This document shows positions 36,592 to 45,370 of a DNA stretch of 64,000 nt, one piece after another. Both the position numbers and the translations under genes were made by a program. Under the pieces are notes generated by a model. The model made no database searches and had not been told where the DNA came from. It saw only the letters and a program-made list of their open reading frames with translations. The stretch's first letter is position 1; every line of letters begins with the position of its first letter. The DNA is from Mariniphaga sp040772505 (lineage in GTDB: Bacteria > Bacteroidota > Bacteroidia > Bacteroidales > Prolixibacteraceae). Location of the stretch: the NCBI GenBank assembly GCA_040772505.1, contig JAXGYA010000006.1, positions 119,431-183,430 of the forward strand, written 5' to 3'.

Positions 36592-37305
36592 TTACGGTTT
36601 CGAGAAGATGGATTCATCAAATTTTTCGTCAAATTTTATATCCTCAAAAGAGATGGTTGCTTTTCCCATTGGCGATACTGTTTCAATCTTCATCGGCATA
36701 ATTACTCCGTCAAAGTTTTTATAATCTCCGAAGTTTTGTTCAATGTCAAACTCCTGTCCCTGCGCCTCAATTTTTGCCTTCACTTTTTTCAGCATAAAAC
36801 TGTCAGCGTCAATATAAAGATTTTTTGCATTTCCATCTTTCCCTGTGAGTTTGATGTTGAACGCAGGTGATCCGTCAAGATTGACTTTTCCGAGCAAAGT
36901 GGCAGTAAATCCTTTTTCTTTGTAGCTATACAACTCCCCGTCAATATTTGCCTGCTCCATTGCCTGATCAAGCTCCGCACCTGACAAATCCTGCGGCTCA
37001 GGGCTTACCCAGGGTGCAATCATCCATCCCTTTTCACCGTCGTAGGTCTGAATCATTTTTTTACCTTGCAACTCCATCTCCATCCGGAATTTATTGGGAC
37101 GCTTAATTTTCATTTCCATAGGAATTTCCATTCCCATTTGCTGAACAGCTGCTTTAATGTGAAAAGTTTGCTTTTTCACCAATTCTTTCTGCCCGACTGC
37201 CTGAAAATGACTCTCTAAAACCTGCTCTAATGTTTGTGCGCTCAAAAAATTGACTGACAATAAAAAGGAGATAACACCTAAAACAGCTCTTGATTTTTTC
37301 ATCAT
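36592..37305 (-). CDS. LolA-like/outer membrane lipoprotein-sorting domain protein
   Basis: A 237-residue secreted protein with a signal peptide (GVISFLLSVNFLSAQ). It shows the LolA/LolB-type half-barrel pattern: …KQTFHIKAAVQQMGMEIPMEMKIKRPNKFRMEM…, IQTYDGEKGWMI, then YIDADSFMLKKVKAK and VIMPMKIETVS. It differs from the true lolA at 48852 and may carry a lipid or other hydrophobic molecule. It is the first gene of the three-gene operon reaching to the GH92 gene, so a link with glycan use is possible. Confidence 0.8.
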   Translation of the reverse strand: MMKKSRAVLGVISFLLSVNFLSAQTLEQVLESHFQAVGQKELVKKQTFHIKAAVQQMGMEIPMEMKIKRPNKFRMEMELQGKKMIQTYDGEKGWMIAPWVSPEPQDLSGAELDQAMEQANIDGELYSYKEKGFTATLLGKVNLDGSPAFNIKLTGKDGNAKNLYIDADSFMLKKVKAKIEAQGQEFDIEQNFGDYKNFDGVIMPMKIETVSPMGKATISFEDIKFDEKFDESIFSKP

Positions 37306-37544
37306 TGAAGTATTTTTTTTAAATAATTAGACTTCAAAATAAGCAAACAATTTTGAGCAATTACTATTTTTTTACATATTTAAAATTACTGCCTGAAAAT
37401 AGCACCATTTCATTAAATGTCATTCAATCTTTTACAGGTTTCTGATATATCGGCAGATAATGAATTTCTTTGCCTATATTTTCACTTGTTAAAGAAATTG
37501 GAGTTAATTTTTCCGACATTTGTAAAAAATGGAATATCATCATT

Positions 37545-38429
37545 ATGAACAGGAATTACAATAAGGGCAGAACAGGAAAACGGCGTAGCGGAGGCGCTGG
37601 TAAACCGGCGCATGGACGTCAGGCAGCCCGAAAAAAAGTAATTGTCCTCAAAAAGAGGGAGAAGCCCTCTTCTCAGAGAGAGAAGCCGGTTATCCGAAGA
37701 AGCACCCAAAAAAGGGCTGCTGATACTGAAATGCGCCTGAACAGGTTTATTGCCAATGCCGGCATCTGCTCGCGCAGGGATGCTGACAAATATATCTCTG
37801 CCGGACTGGTAACAGTAAATGGAAAAGTAGTCTCTGAGTTGGGCGTGAAGGTGAAAACGACCGACGATGTTCGTTTCGATGGCAGAAGACTGATTCCTGA
37901 GAAAAAGGTTTATCTCGTGCTGAACAAACCCAAAGACTATGTTACCACTACCGATGACCCGTATGCAGAGCATATGGTGATAGATTTGGTGAAAAATGCA
38001 TGCCCCGAGCGTATTTATCCTGTAGGACGACTCGACAAGTCAACTACCGGAGTTTTGCTTTTCACTAACGATGGCGAGCTGTCCGACAAGCTGACTCATC
38101 CCAGCCACAGAGTGAAAAAGATTTATCAGGTAAGCCTTGACAAGCCCCTTACCAAAAACGATATGCTCAGAATTGCCGAAGGGATTGAGCTCGAAGATGG
38201 ATTAATTGCAGCAGATGCAATAAACTATGTTGAAGGTAATAAATCGGAAATCGGCTTAGAAATTCATTCGGGCCGAAATCGTATTGTACGCCGGATTTTT
38301 GAACATTTGGGCTACAGGGTGAAAAGACTCGACCGGGTCTTTTTTGCCGGAATCACCAAGAAAAATGTTTCCCGTGGAAAATGGAGATTCCTTTCAGAAA
38401 AGGAAGTTCAGTTCCTGAAAATGAAATAG
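37545..38429 (+). CDS. RsuA/RluB-family pseudouridine synthase
   Basis: The ATG at 37545 is chosen; a TTG-initiated extension to 37470 is unlikely. A basic, Gly/Lys-rich N-terminal tail of about 70 residues, typical of Bacteroidota members, precedes an S4 RNA-binding domain (MRLNRFIANAGICSRRDADKYI…VTVNGKVV) and the catalytic domain. The catalytic Asp lies in YPVGRLDKSTTGVLL, and GRNRIVRRIFEHLG follows. It modifies a uridine in ribosomal RNA; which position (RluB- or RluE-like) cannot be told. It converges with the mutase gene. Confidence 0.92.
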   Translation: MNRNYNKGRTGKRRSGGAGKPAHGRQAARKKVIVLKKREKPSSQREKPVIRRSTQKRAADTEMRLNRFIANAGICSRRDADKYISAGLVTVNGKVVSELGVKVKTTDDVRFDGRRLIPEKKVYLVLNKPKDYVTTTDDPYAEHMVIDLVKNACPERIYPVGRLDKSTTGVLLFTNDGELSDKLTHPSHRVKKIYQVSLDKPLTKNDMLRIAEGIELEDGLIAADAINYVEGNKSEIGLEIHSGRNRIVRRIFEHLGYRVKRLDRVFFAGITKKNVSRGKWRFLSEKEVQFLKMK

Positions 38430-38450
38430 ATTCTGTTATAGACACAGGAC

Positions 38451-38464
38451 ACAAGATTGTAAGA
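38451..38464 (+). repeat. outer left repeat: matches 41216-41229 inverted (13 of 14)
   Basis: Acaagattgtaaga here is the inverted counterpart of tcttataatcttgt at 41216-41229 with one mismatch. It belongs to a degenerate family of short A/T-rich units in the gap 38430-38598. Confidence 0.5.
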
Positions 38465-38573
38465 TACAAGACTGGTTGACGCAAGTATAAATTTAGAGAT
38501 TTCCCTATTTTCCCTTTCTACCAAAGATAGACAAGCTTTGAGGAAGTTAAAGGACTTCTTTTATCTTAATGCC

Positions 38574-38589
38574 TGATACTAAAAGTCTT
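38574..38589 (+). repeat. inner left repeat: perfect 16-bp inverted match to 40770-40785
   Basis: Tgatactaaaagtctt is the exact reverse complement of 40770-40785, on the other side of the mutase large-subunit gene. It ends 9 bases before that gene's stop. Confidence 0.65.
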
Positions 38590-38598
38590 ATGTCTAAC

Positions 38599-40749
38599 TT
38601 ACTTATACGCCTGAATCAAAATTTCAAGTATTTTCTTACCGGCTGCGGCAACGCTGGTTCCGGGGCCATAAACTGCCACTGCGCCTGCATCATACAGAAA
38701 CTGATAGTCCTGTGCCGGGATTACTCCTCCCACGATAACCATAATGTCATCGCGTCCCAATTTTTTCAGCTCTTCAATCACTGCCGGCACAAGAGTTTTG
38801 TGCCCGGCTGCCAGTGACGAAACGCCCAACACATGCACATCATTTTCAACGGCTTGCTTTGCAGCCTCTTCCGGGGTCTGGAACAATGGACCCACGTCCA
38901 CGTCAAAACCGATGTCAGCATAACCGGTAGCCACCACTTTGGCGCCGCGGTCGTGCCCATCCTGGCCCATTTTTGCAACCATGATACGCGGCTGACGCCC
39001 TTCCATTTCAGCAAACTGCTTTGCCAGTTCCTGCGCTTCCCGAAACTCCGATTTGTCTTTTGCTTCTGATTTATACACGCCTTCTATTGTTCTGATTACT
39101 GCTTTATATCTTCCTGCCACTTTCTCGCAGGCATCTGAAATCTCACCAAGTGAAGCCCGTTTTTTGGCTGCTTCAATGGAAAGTTCCAGCAAATTCCCTT
39201 TTCCGGTTTCAGCGGCTTTGGTGATCGCTGCAAGGGCTGCCTGCACTTCGCTTTCATTGCGCTCTGCACGCAGTTTTTTCAACCGTTCAATCTGCCCCAG
39301 CCTCACCACCGTGTTGTCGATGTCCAGAATGTCAATGGGGTCTTCTTTTTTAAGTCGGTATTTATTCAGTCCCACAATGGTCTGCGTACCGCTGTCAATT
39401 TTCCCCTGCGTACGTGCTGCCGCCTCTTCTATACGCATTTTTGGAACACCGGTTTCAATAGCCTTTGCCATTCCGCCCAATTTTTCCACCTCCTGAATGA
39501 GTTTCCACCCTTTTTGTGCCAGTTCATGGGTCAATGACTCCACATAATAGGAGCCGGCCCAGGGATCCAGCGAACGGCAAATCTCTGTTTCCATTTGCAG
39601 ATGCAGCTGTGTGTTTCGTGCAATGCGGGCTGAAGAATCAGTAGGCAAAGCAATCGCTTCATCCAGTGCATTGGTGTGCAAACTTTGTGTGTGCCCCAAT
39701 ACGGCAGCCATCGCTTCAATAGCAGTTCTGCCAACATTATTAAATGGATCTTGCTCGGTGAGTGACCATCCTGAAGTTTGAGAATGGGTGCGCAGCGCCA
39801 TCGATTTTGGATTCTTCGGGTGAAATTCTTTCACAATCTTTGCCCAAAGCATACGGGCAGCACGCATTTTTGCAATTTCCATAAAATGGTTCATTCCAAT
39901 CGCCCAAAAGAATGACAGCCGTGGTGCAAATGCGTCAATATCAAGACCTGCCCTGATTCCGGTACGAAGATAGTCCAGTCCGTCTGCCAGAGTGTAAGCC
40001 ATCTCAATATCGGCAGTGGCACCTGCCTCCTGCATGTGATAGCCGGAAATGGAGATTGAGTTGAACTTCGGCATATATCTGGAAGTGAACTCAAAAATAT
40101 CGGCAATGATTTTCATGGAAAACTCCGGCGGATAGATATAAGTGTTCCGCACCATGAACTCTTTCAGAATATCGTTCTGAATAGTGCCGGCAAGTTGCTC
40201 CAGGGTTGCTCCCTGTTCAAGTCCGGTAACAATGTAAAATGCCATAATGGGCAGCACAGCGCCATTCATCGTCATCGAAACCGACATTTTATCAAGCGGA
40301 ATTTCATCGAACAGAATTTTCATATCCAAAATAGAGTCGATGGCAACACCGGCTTTACCCACATCGCCTACCACGCGCGGATGGTCGGAATCGTAGCCAC
40401 GGTGTGTGGCAAGGTCAAATGCAACCGATAATCCTTTTTGTCCAGCTGCAAGATTCCTGCGATAAAAGGCGTTGGATTCTTCGGCAGTGGAGAATCCGGC
40501 ATACTGACGAATAGTCCATGGTCTCATCACATACATGGTGCTGTATGGTCCACGTAGAAACGGTGGTAATCCCGCAGCAAAATCAAGATGATCCAGACTT
40601 TCCAGGTCCGCTTTTGTATAGAGTGGTTTTACCGGAATTTGCTCGGCAGTGATCCACTGGTTTTCGCTATCATTTTTTTCTATCCGTTTTTCAGCGCTCT
40701 CTTGCTGAAGGATTGTTTTGATATCTATGCTTTTGAAATTCGGATTCAT
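38599..40749 (-). CDS. mutB: methylmalonyl-CoA mutase, large (catalytic) subunit
   Basis: This adenosylcobalamin enzyme interconverts succinyl-CoA and (R)-methylmalonyl-CoA, in propionate formation or breakdown. The 716-residue protein has the TIM-barrel substrate domain (GPYSTMYVMRPWTIRQYAGFSTAEESN; the Tyr and Arg here face the CoA substrate) and the C-terminal B12-binding domain with the lower-axial-ligand motif GQDGHDRGAKV (DxHxxG) and DVHVLGVSSLAAGH. The small-subunit gene lies upstream (41253-43115), but a four-helix-bundle gene has been placed between them. Inverted repeats border this gene. Confidence 0.97.
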   Translation of the reverse strand: MNPNFKSIDIKTILQQESAEKRIEKNDSENQWITAEQIPVKPLYTKADLESLDHLDFAAGLPPFLRGPYSTMYVMRPWTIRQYAGFSTAEESNAFYRRNLAAGQKGLSVAFDLATHRGYDSDHPRVVGDVGKAGVAIDSILDMKILFDEIPLDKMSVSMTMNGAVLPIMAFYIVTGLEQGATLEQLAGTIQNDILKEFMVRNTYIYPPEFSMKIIADIFEFTSRYMPKFNSISISGYHMQEAGATADIEMAYTLADGLDYLRTGIRAGLDIDAFAPRLSFFWAIGMNHFMEIAKMRAARMLWAKIVKEFHPKNPKSMALRTHSQTSGWSLTEQDPFNNVGRTAIEAMAAVLGHTQSLHTNALDEAIALPTDSSARIARNTQLHLQMETEICRSLDPWAGSYYVESLTHELAQKGWKLIQEVEKLGGMAKAIETGVPKMRIEEAAARTQGKIDSGTQTIVGLNKYRLKKEDPIDILDIDNTVVRLGQIERLKKLRAERNESEVQAALAAITKAAETGKGNLLELSIEAAKKRASLGEISDACEKVAGRYKAVIRTIEGVYKSEAKDKSEFREAQELAKQFAEMEGRQPRIMVAKMGQDGHDRGAKVVATGYADIGFDVDVGPLFQTPEEAAKQAVENDVHVLGVSSLAAGHKTLVPAVIEELKKLGRDDIMVIVGGVIPAQDYQFLYDAGAVAVYGPGTSVAAAGKKILEILIQAYK

Positions 40750-40762
40750 ATTTACAATTTTT

Positions 40763-40796
40763 TAGTATCAAGACTTTTAGTATCAAGTATCAAGAC
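40763..40796 (+). repeat. short repeats between mutB and the four-helix-bundle gene
   Basis: Tatcaag occurs three times (40766-40772, 40781-40787, 40788-40794). The segment contains the 16-bp unit 40770-40785 that is inverted at 38574-38589. Confidence 0.6.
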
Positions 40797-40801
40797 GGAA
40801 T

Positions 40802-41155
40802 TTAAGAGTTGATATGATTTTTGAAATGAAACAGCATCTTCTGGATTTCCTGAATTTTTCCAACAGTAAGATTCAATACTTTTTCATCATAATAATCTAA
40901 ATCATACCCGATATAGATCAAAGATTCCAATTCAAAGGCAGAGCCCATGGCAATATCAATAAATCTGGAAAAGTCTTTATTACTTCCTCTTCCAGAACCT
41001 TCGACAATGTTGGCAGGAATTGAAACAGAATCCCGCCTCATTTGATCGACTAAAATAAATTGTTCTTCCTTGGGAAAATTTTGAGTCAAAAGGAAAATCT
41101 CCTTAACAAGAGCTCTCCCTTTCTGCCATTTTTTCAATTCTTTAAAATTGTGCAT
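40802..41155 (-). CDS. four-helix-bundle protein, 23S-rRNA-intervening-sequence (IVS) family
   Basis: This 117-residue protein matches the IVP/S23 four-helix-bundle family (MHNFKELKKWQKGRALVKEIF…, VDQMRRDSVSIPANIVEGSGR, DFSRFIDIAMGSAFELESLIYI). The family includes proteins coded within rRNA intervening sequences and the Avd accessory proteins of diversity-generating retroelements. It has no known catalytic function. Here it lies between the two methylmalonyl-CoA mutase genes on the same strand, with repeat-rich gaps of 52 and 97 bp on either side. That position suggests insertion of a mobile cassette into the operon, rather than a role in the mutase. Confidence 0.88.
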   Translation of the reverse strand: MHNFKELKKWQKGRALVKEIFLLTQNFPKEEQFILVDQMRRDSVSIPANIVEGSGRGSNKDFSRFIDIAMGSAFELESLIYIGYDLDYYDEKVLNLTVGKIQEIQKMLFHFKNHINS

Positions 41156-41229
41156 ATCTTATTTCCCTTATCTTATTTCTTGCATTCTAATTATCTTCTA
41201 TCTTATAATCTTTCGTCTTATAATCTTGT
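41156..41229 (+). repeat. degenerate direct repeats upstream of the four-helix-bundle gene
   Basis: Tcttataatctt occurs exactly at 41201-41212 and 41216-41227 (15-bp period), and ttatctta-type units lie around 41159-41180. The unit 41216-41229 pairs with 38451-38464 in inverted orientation. The array has no constant spacer length and is not a CRISPR. Confidence 0.6.
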
Positions 41230-41252
41230 ATCTAACAATTTCGCATTTAATT

Positions 41253-43115
41253 TTATATTTTCAGTTGTTTTTGATACATTTTTAATTCTTCCAGTGCATT
41301 GCTTTTCACATGGATGAAGTTTTTTATTCCTTTTGCTTCCAGTTCTGATTTGCACTGGGGGTTTCCGGCAATGACCAGAATTTCTTTATCCAGCAGCGCG
41401 GCTGCTTGTGGGGCATATTGTGAGTATTCTTCATCGGAGCTGCACAACACAATGATGTCGGCTTGTTTTTCACGCGCAGCATCCACGCCTTCCTCTACAG
41501 ACTGAAATCCGTTATTGTCAATGACTTCAAAGCCTGCCACCGCAAAAAAGTTACAGCTAAACTGTGCTCTCGCTTTGCGCATTGTCAGATTACCAAGTGT
41601 TAGCATAAACGCCACCGGGCGTTTTTTCGTCTGAGTGAACCTGTCTGTTTTGTAGCGAAGCGCTTCAAACGGCTGAGCGGCACGATATGGCTTGAGGGTT
41701 TCAGCTTCTGCATCCTTTTCCGTCATGTCGGCAGCCTGAAAAACAGATTGCGGAAAATCCTCATTAGATATCTCTGAAAAATTTGGGAATTGATTCACTC
41801 CCAGCAAACTTTCACGGCGAAGCGCAACATTGGCATTGCGTTTTGCTGCCACCTCCTTAATTTCATTTTGAATGAATCCCTCTTTGAATGCCTTCACAAA
41901 ACCACCCGAATCCTGTACTTTCAGAAACAGGTTCCATGCGTGTTCTGCAAGCGATGTAGTCAGGCTTTCAATATAATATGAGCCTGCACCCGGATCGGAC
42001 ACTTTATCGAGGTGAGCTTCTTCCTTGAGCAAAATTTGCTGATTCCGGGCAATGCGTTCCGAAAAATCGGTGGTATCTTCATAAATCGCATTAAACGGCA
42101 ATACGGTAATGGAATCGGCGCCTCCCAATGCGGCAGACATGGCTTCGGTCTGGGTGCGCAGCATGTTCACGTAAGGATCATAAATCGTTTTGTTAAAAGC
42201 ATTGGTTTCGCTGTGGGCAATCAGCTTGGCAGATTTTTCGCACTCCGGATTATATGCCTTAACAATTTGTGCCCACAACAAACGCGCAGCCCTCAATTTT
42301 GCAATTTCCATGAAATAGTTGTTGCCAATCCCAAAATTAAACTTAATGTTTCGGGCAACCTCATCTATCTTGAGCCCGGCGTTAACAAGTTCCGAAAGAT
42401 ACTCCACACCCTGTGCAAGCGAAAATGCCAGTTCCTGAACAATGGAAGCGCCACTGCCTGCAAAATATTTTCCGTTTATAGAGATTACTCTGAAATTTTT
42501 GAGAGAAGCGGTTTTTTCAATAGCTTCTTTCAGCTTACTGAAAGCATCGGCTGGCAACTTCCCTTTAAGCACCAGTGACCCAATCGGGTCCATCGAAGAA
42601 GAACCATTGATTTTTTCAAAATCCTTTTTCTGCTCCTCAACAAGTTCAGCAAAGAGAAGCGCACCGTTGCACGAACTGCATTCACAGGAGAAGTTGATTT
42701 CAACAGATTCGATATAAATATCCTTCAGAAGAAGCTCCAAGTCGGCTTTTGTAATTTTAGTTTTGCAACTCCAGACAAATCCCAGCGAATTAACGCCTTT
42801 ATTTAAAATGTCCAACGCCTTTTTGTTGGCTTCACCAAAATCTTTCACGAAGATATCCTGGCGGATTAGCCAGTCGTTTCCGCTTCTTTTATTGCCACGA
42901 ACAAACGGAAACTCTCCGGGAAGCGACTCGGAATATCCTGTTGAATCATGTTTCTGACGGCGATAATAAGGAAGTACATTTATCCCCTCATAAGTTTTCC
43001 AAACCAGAGCTCTTTCGTAGTCTCTCCCTTTCAGGTCAGCATGAATTGCCGCCTCCCACGTCTCGTCTGAAACAGGAGGAAAGTCGGCAAAAAGCTTTTG
43101 ATCTTCACTTGCCAT
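41253..43115 (-). CDS. mutA: methylmalonyl-CoA mutase, small subunit
   Basis: This 620-residue partner of the catalytic subunit has the same fold (GIGNNYFMEIAKLRAARLLWAQIVKAY parallels the large subunit's NHFMEIAKMRAARMLWAKIVKEF). Its C-terminal Rossmann-like domain lacks the DxHxxG cobalamin motif: LGNLTMRKARAQFSCNF occupies that place. That is normal for the MutA subunit, which forms the heterodimer but does not bind B12. It precedes the four-helix-bundle gene and mutB on the minus strand; a separate transcription start for mutB is possible because of the inserted segment. Confidence 0.94.
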   Translation of the reverse strand: MASEDQKLFADFPPVSDETWEAAIHADLKGRDYERALVWKTYEGINVLPYYRRQKHDSTGYSESLPGEFPFVRGNKRSGNDWLIRQDIFVKDFGEANKKALDILNKGVNSLGFVWSCKTKITKADLELLLKDIYIESVEINFSCECSSCNGALLFAELVEEQKKDFEKINGSSSMDPIGSLVLKGKLPADAFSKLKEAIEKTASLKNFRVISINGKYFAGSGASIVQELAFSLAQGVEYLSELVNAGLKIDEVARNIKFNFGIGNNYFMEIAKLRAARLLWAQIVKAYNPECEKSAKLIAHSETNAFNKTIYDPYVNMLRTQTEAMSAALGGADSITVLPFNAIYEDTTDFSERIARNQQILLKEEAHLDKVSDPGAGSYYIESLTTSLAEHAWNLFLKVQDSGGFVKAFKEGFIQNEIKEVAAKRNANVALRRESLLGVNQFPNFSEISNEDFPQSVFQAADMTEKDAEAETLKPYRAAQPFEALRYKTDRFTQTKKRPVAFMLTLGNLTMRKARAQFSCNFFAVAGFEVIDNNGFQSVEEGVDAAREKQADIIVLCSSDEEYSQYAPQAAALLDKEILVIAGNPQCKSELEAKGIKNFIHVKSNALEELKMYQKQLKI

Positions 43116-43284
43116 ATTGATAACTGTTTAAATTCAAATGACAAATTTAGCTTATTTAAAACTTTGAGCATCTGAAAGAAGGCTCTTTTCAGGAATTATT
43201 AAGATAGGTGACGATTTTAAAAAAACCTAAACTATTTGACTGCTAAGTGTGTTATCTACATGTTAATAATTCAAATACAAAAAA

Positions 43285-44544
43285 ATGAAAAAGAACAGTC
43301 ATATTGTCAGACTCTTTATACAAATTCTGTTTGTTGTGTTTTTTATAACCTGCAAGGGCAATGAACCGGCGCAAAAACAAAAAGAGCAGGAACCACAGGG
43401 ACCAAAACCGGGCACCCTGGCTCCTGTGGAAACAAAAAAACCAAATTCCGATTATAAACCTGCATTTGTTGGTCAAACCCGCATTGCGGGCACAAAAACC
43501 GAAACTCCCTATGAGTTTAAGGTAATTTCCAGTGAATTAAACAAGCCGTGGGCTGTAACTTCCCTTCCTGACGGCAGGCTGGTTATCACCGAAAAAGGTG
43601 GAACCTTGCGCATTGCCACAACCGGCGGCGAAGTGAGCGCGCCTATAACCGGCTTCCCTGAAGTTGACGACAGAAACCAGGGCGGTTTATTGGATGTGGC
43701 GCCGGCGCCCGACTTTGAAACAAGCCGGATGCTCTATTTTACACTGGCTGAGAGAACTTCGCAGGGGTCGCTCACTGCCGTGGGAAAAGGAAAACTTTCA
43801 GCAGATGAAACCAAAATTGAAAACTTTCAGATTATTTTCAGGGCAATACCCTATTATGACAACAGTATGCACTTCGGGAGCCGCATAGTTTTCGACAAAC
43901 ATGGAAATATTTTTGTCTCCACCGGCGAGCGCTCCGATTTGGCAACGCGCCCCAAAGCTCAACTGCTTGACAACGGCTACGGCAAAGTTATTCACATCAC
44001 CACCGAAGGAGAGCCTGTTCCCGGGAATCCGTTTATCAGCACTCCGGGAGCGCTTCCGGAAATATACAGCTACGGACACCGAAACGCTCAGGGACTGGAT
44101 ATTCATCCTGAAACTGGCGATTTATGGCTCAGTGAAATGGGACCGCGCGGAGGCGATGAGTTAAACCTGATCAAGCCCGGGAAAAATTACGGGTGGGCTA
44201 CCATCACCTACGGCATTGAATACAACGGCAAAAAAATTGGCGAGGGAATAACTCAAAAAGAAGGACTGGAACAACCGGTATATTACTGGGACCCCGTGCT
44301 TTCACCAAGCGGAATGACATTTTACAGCTCCGATGTTTTCCCCGAGTGGAAAAACAATCTGTTTATCGGCGGGCTGAACAGCAGACACATTGCGAGACTC
44401 GTTATCATTGACAATAAAGTTGTTGCTGAAGAGTGGCTGCTGGAATCTGAAGATCAGCGCATGCGTGATGTGGGCGAAGGAATGGACGGTGCTCTGTATG
44501 CCGTGACGGATGGTGGCAGATTGTATAGAATCGCAAAAAAATAA
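43285..44544 (+). CDS. PQQ-dependent sugar dehydrogenase-like (YliI/Asd) lipoprotein
   Basis: This 419-residue protein has a signal and a lipobox-like Cys (VVFFITC). The six-bladed beta-propeller of the glucose/sorbosone dehydrogenase family follows: LNKPWAVTSLPDGRLVITEKGGTLRI, GGLLDVAPAPDF, MHFGSRIVFDKHGNIFVSTGERSD, YSYGHRNAQGLDIHPETGDL and GPRGGDELNLIKPGKNYGW. PQQ would be the cofactor, with aldose sugars as likely substrates; PQQ supply genes are not in the window. It converges on murQ with 9 bases between their stops. Confidence 0.9.
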   Translation: MKKNSHIVRLFIQILFVVFFITCKGNEPAQKQKEQEPQGPKPGTLAPVETKKPNSDYKPAFVGQTRIAGTKTETPYEFKVISSELNKPWAVTSLPDGRLVITEKGGTLRIATTGGEVSAPITGFPEVDDRNQGGLLDVAPAPDFETSRMLYFTLAERTSQGSLTAVGKGKLSADETKIENFQIIFRAIPYYDNSMHFGSRIVFDKHGNIFVSTGERSDLATRPKAQLLDNGYGKVIHITTEGEPVPGNPFISTPGALPEIYSYGHRNAQGLDIHPETGDLWLSEMGPRGGDELNLIKPGKNYGWATITYGIEYNGKKIGEGITQKEGLEQPVYYWDPVLSPSGMTFYSSDVFPEWKNNLFIGGLNSRHIARLVIIDNKVVAEEWLLESEDQRMRDVGEGMDGALYAVTDGGRLYRIAKK

Positions 44545-44566
44545 ACCGGCAAATTATTGCTGGTTT
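44543..44566. terminator. bidirectional terminator hairpin over the stop codons of two convergent genes
   Basis: Aaaccggcaa (44543-44552) pairs with ttgctggttt (44557-44566), nine Watson-Crick pairs and one G-T, around a 4-base loop. The hairpin covers the stop of the dehydrogenase gene (44542-44544) and of murQ (44554-44556). On the minus strand it is followed by a T-rich run (tttattttttt), so it best serves murQ. Confidence 0.5.
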
Positions 44567-45366
44567 TCTGCCTCTTCAAGCACCTTTTGAACCGAGCCGT
44601 GCAAAAGTAACAACCTTTGTGCCTTTTGATGAGAGTAACCCAGTTCGTCCATAATCATCCGGGTGCCGCGCTCCACCAGCTTTTTGTTGGTTAGCTGCAT
44701 GTTTACCATCTTGTTCCCTTTCACCCTTCCCATCTGAATCATCAGGGAAGTGGTTATCATGTTGAGAATGAGTTTCTGGGCAGTTCCTGCTTTCATTCGG
44801 GTGCTGCCGGTGACAAACTCAGGGCCGGTGACCGCTTCAATGGGTATATCCACATGCTTTGCCAGCACAGACTTTGGATTGCTTGTGATACAGGCAGTCA
44901 GAATACCATGGGCACGCGCATTTTTAACAGCACCAATCACAAAAGGCGTCCTTCCCGATGCAGCAATCCCCACCACTGTATCCAGTTCATTAATATTGTA
45001 TTTCTGCAGCTCCAGCCACGACAGATTTTCATCGTCCTCTGCCGCCTCCACTGCCTTGCGGATGGCTTGATCGCCTCCGGCAATAAGTCCGATGACCAAA
45101 TCGTAACCCACTCCGAAAGTTGGCGGTATTTCAGAGGCATCTAAAATACCAAGCCTGCCGCTGGTGCCGGCACCAATGTAGAAAAGCCTGCCCCCCTTTT
45201 TAATCCGGGGAACGATCTCTGAAACCAGCTTTTCAATTTGCGGGATAGCTTTTTCCACCGCCGGCAACACTTTTTTATCCTCATTGTGAATACTCTCCAG
45301 CAATTCACGGATGCTCATCTTCTCCAGATTGTCGTATGCGGAGCTCGATTCGGTTATAGCGCTCAT
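44554..45366 (-). CDS. murQ: N-acetylmuramic acid 6-phosphate etherase
   Basis: MurQ splits the lactyl ether of MurNAc-6-phosphate, giving GlcNAc-6-phosphate and D-lactate in cell-wall recycling. The SIS-domain fold is evident: GAGTSGRLGILDASEIPPTFG around residues 62-82, the VVGIAASGRTPFVIGAV segment, and TGSTRMKAGTAQKLILNM. At 270 residues it is slightly shorter than many MurQ proteins (about 300). The gene starts 4 bases after the sugar-kinase gene. Confidence 0.95.
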   Translation of the reverse strand: MSAITESSSAYDNLEKMSIRELLESIHNEDKKVLPAVEKAIPQIEKLVSEIVPRIKKGGRLFYIGAGTSGRLGILDASEIPPTFGVGYDLVIGLIAGGDQAIRKAVEAAEDDENLSWLELQKYNINELDTVVGIAASGRTPFVIGAVKNARAHGILTACITSNPKSVLAKHVDIPIEAVTGPEFVTGSTRMKAGTAQKLILNMITTSLMIQMGRVKGNKMVNMQLTNKKLVERGTRMIMDELGYSHQKAQRLLLLHGSVQKVLEEAENQQ

Positions 45367-45370
45367 TTTC

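Noticed and set aside
37470..37544. Longer TTG-initiated start for the pseudouridine synthase
   Set aside because: The extra 25 residues are not typical of the family, and the ATG at 37545 has a better fit to the basic tail.
41156..41229. Repeated units that might suggest a CRISPR array
   Set aside because: The units are 7-15 bases, spacing is irregular, and no cas genes are present.
42012..42578. 188-codon plus-strand frame inside mutA
   Set aside because: Shadow of the mutase small-subunit gene.
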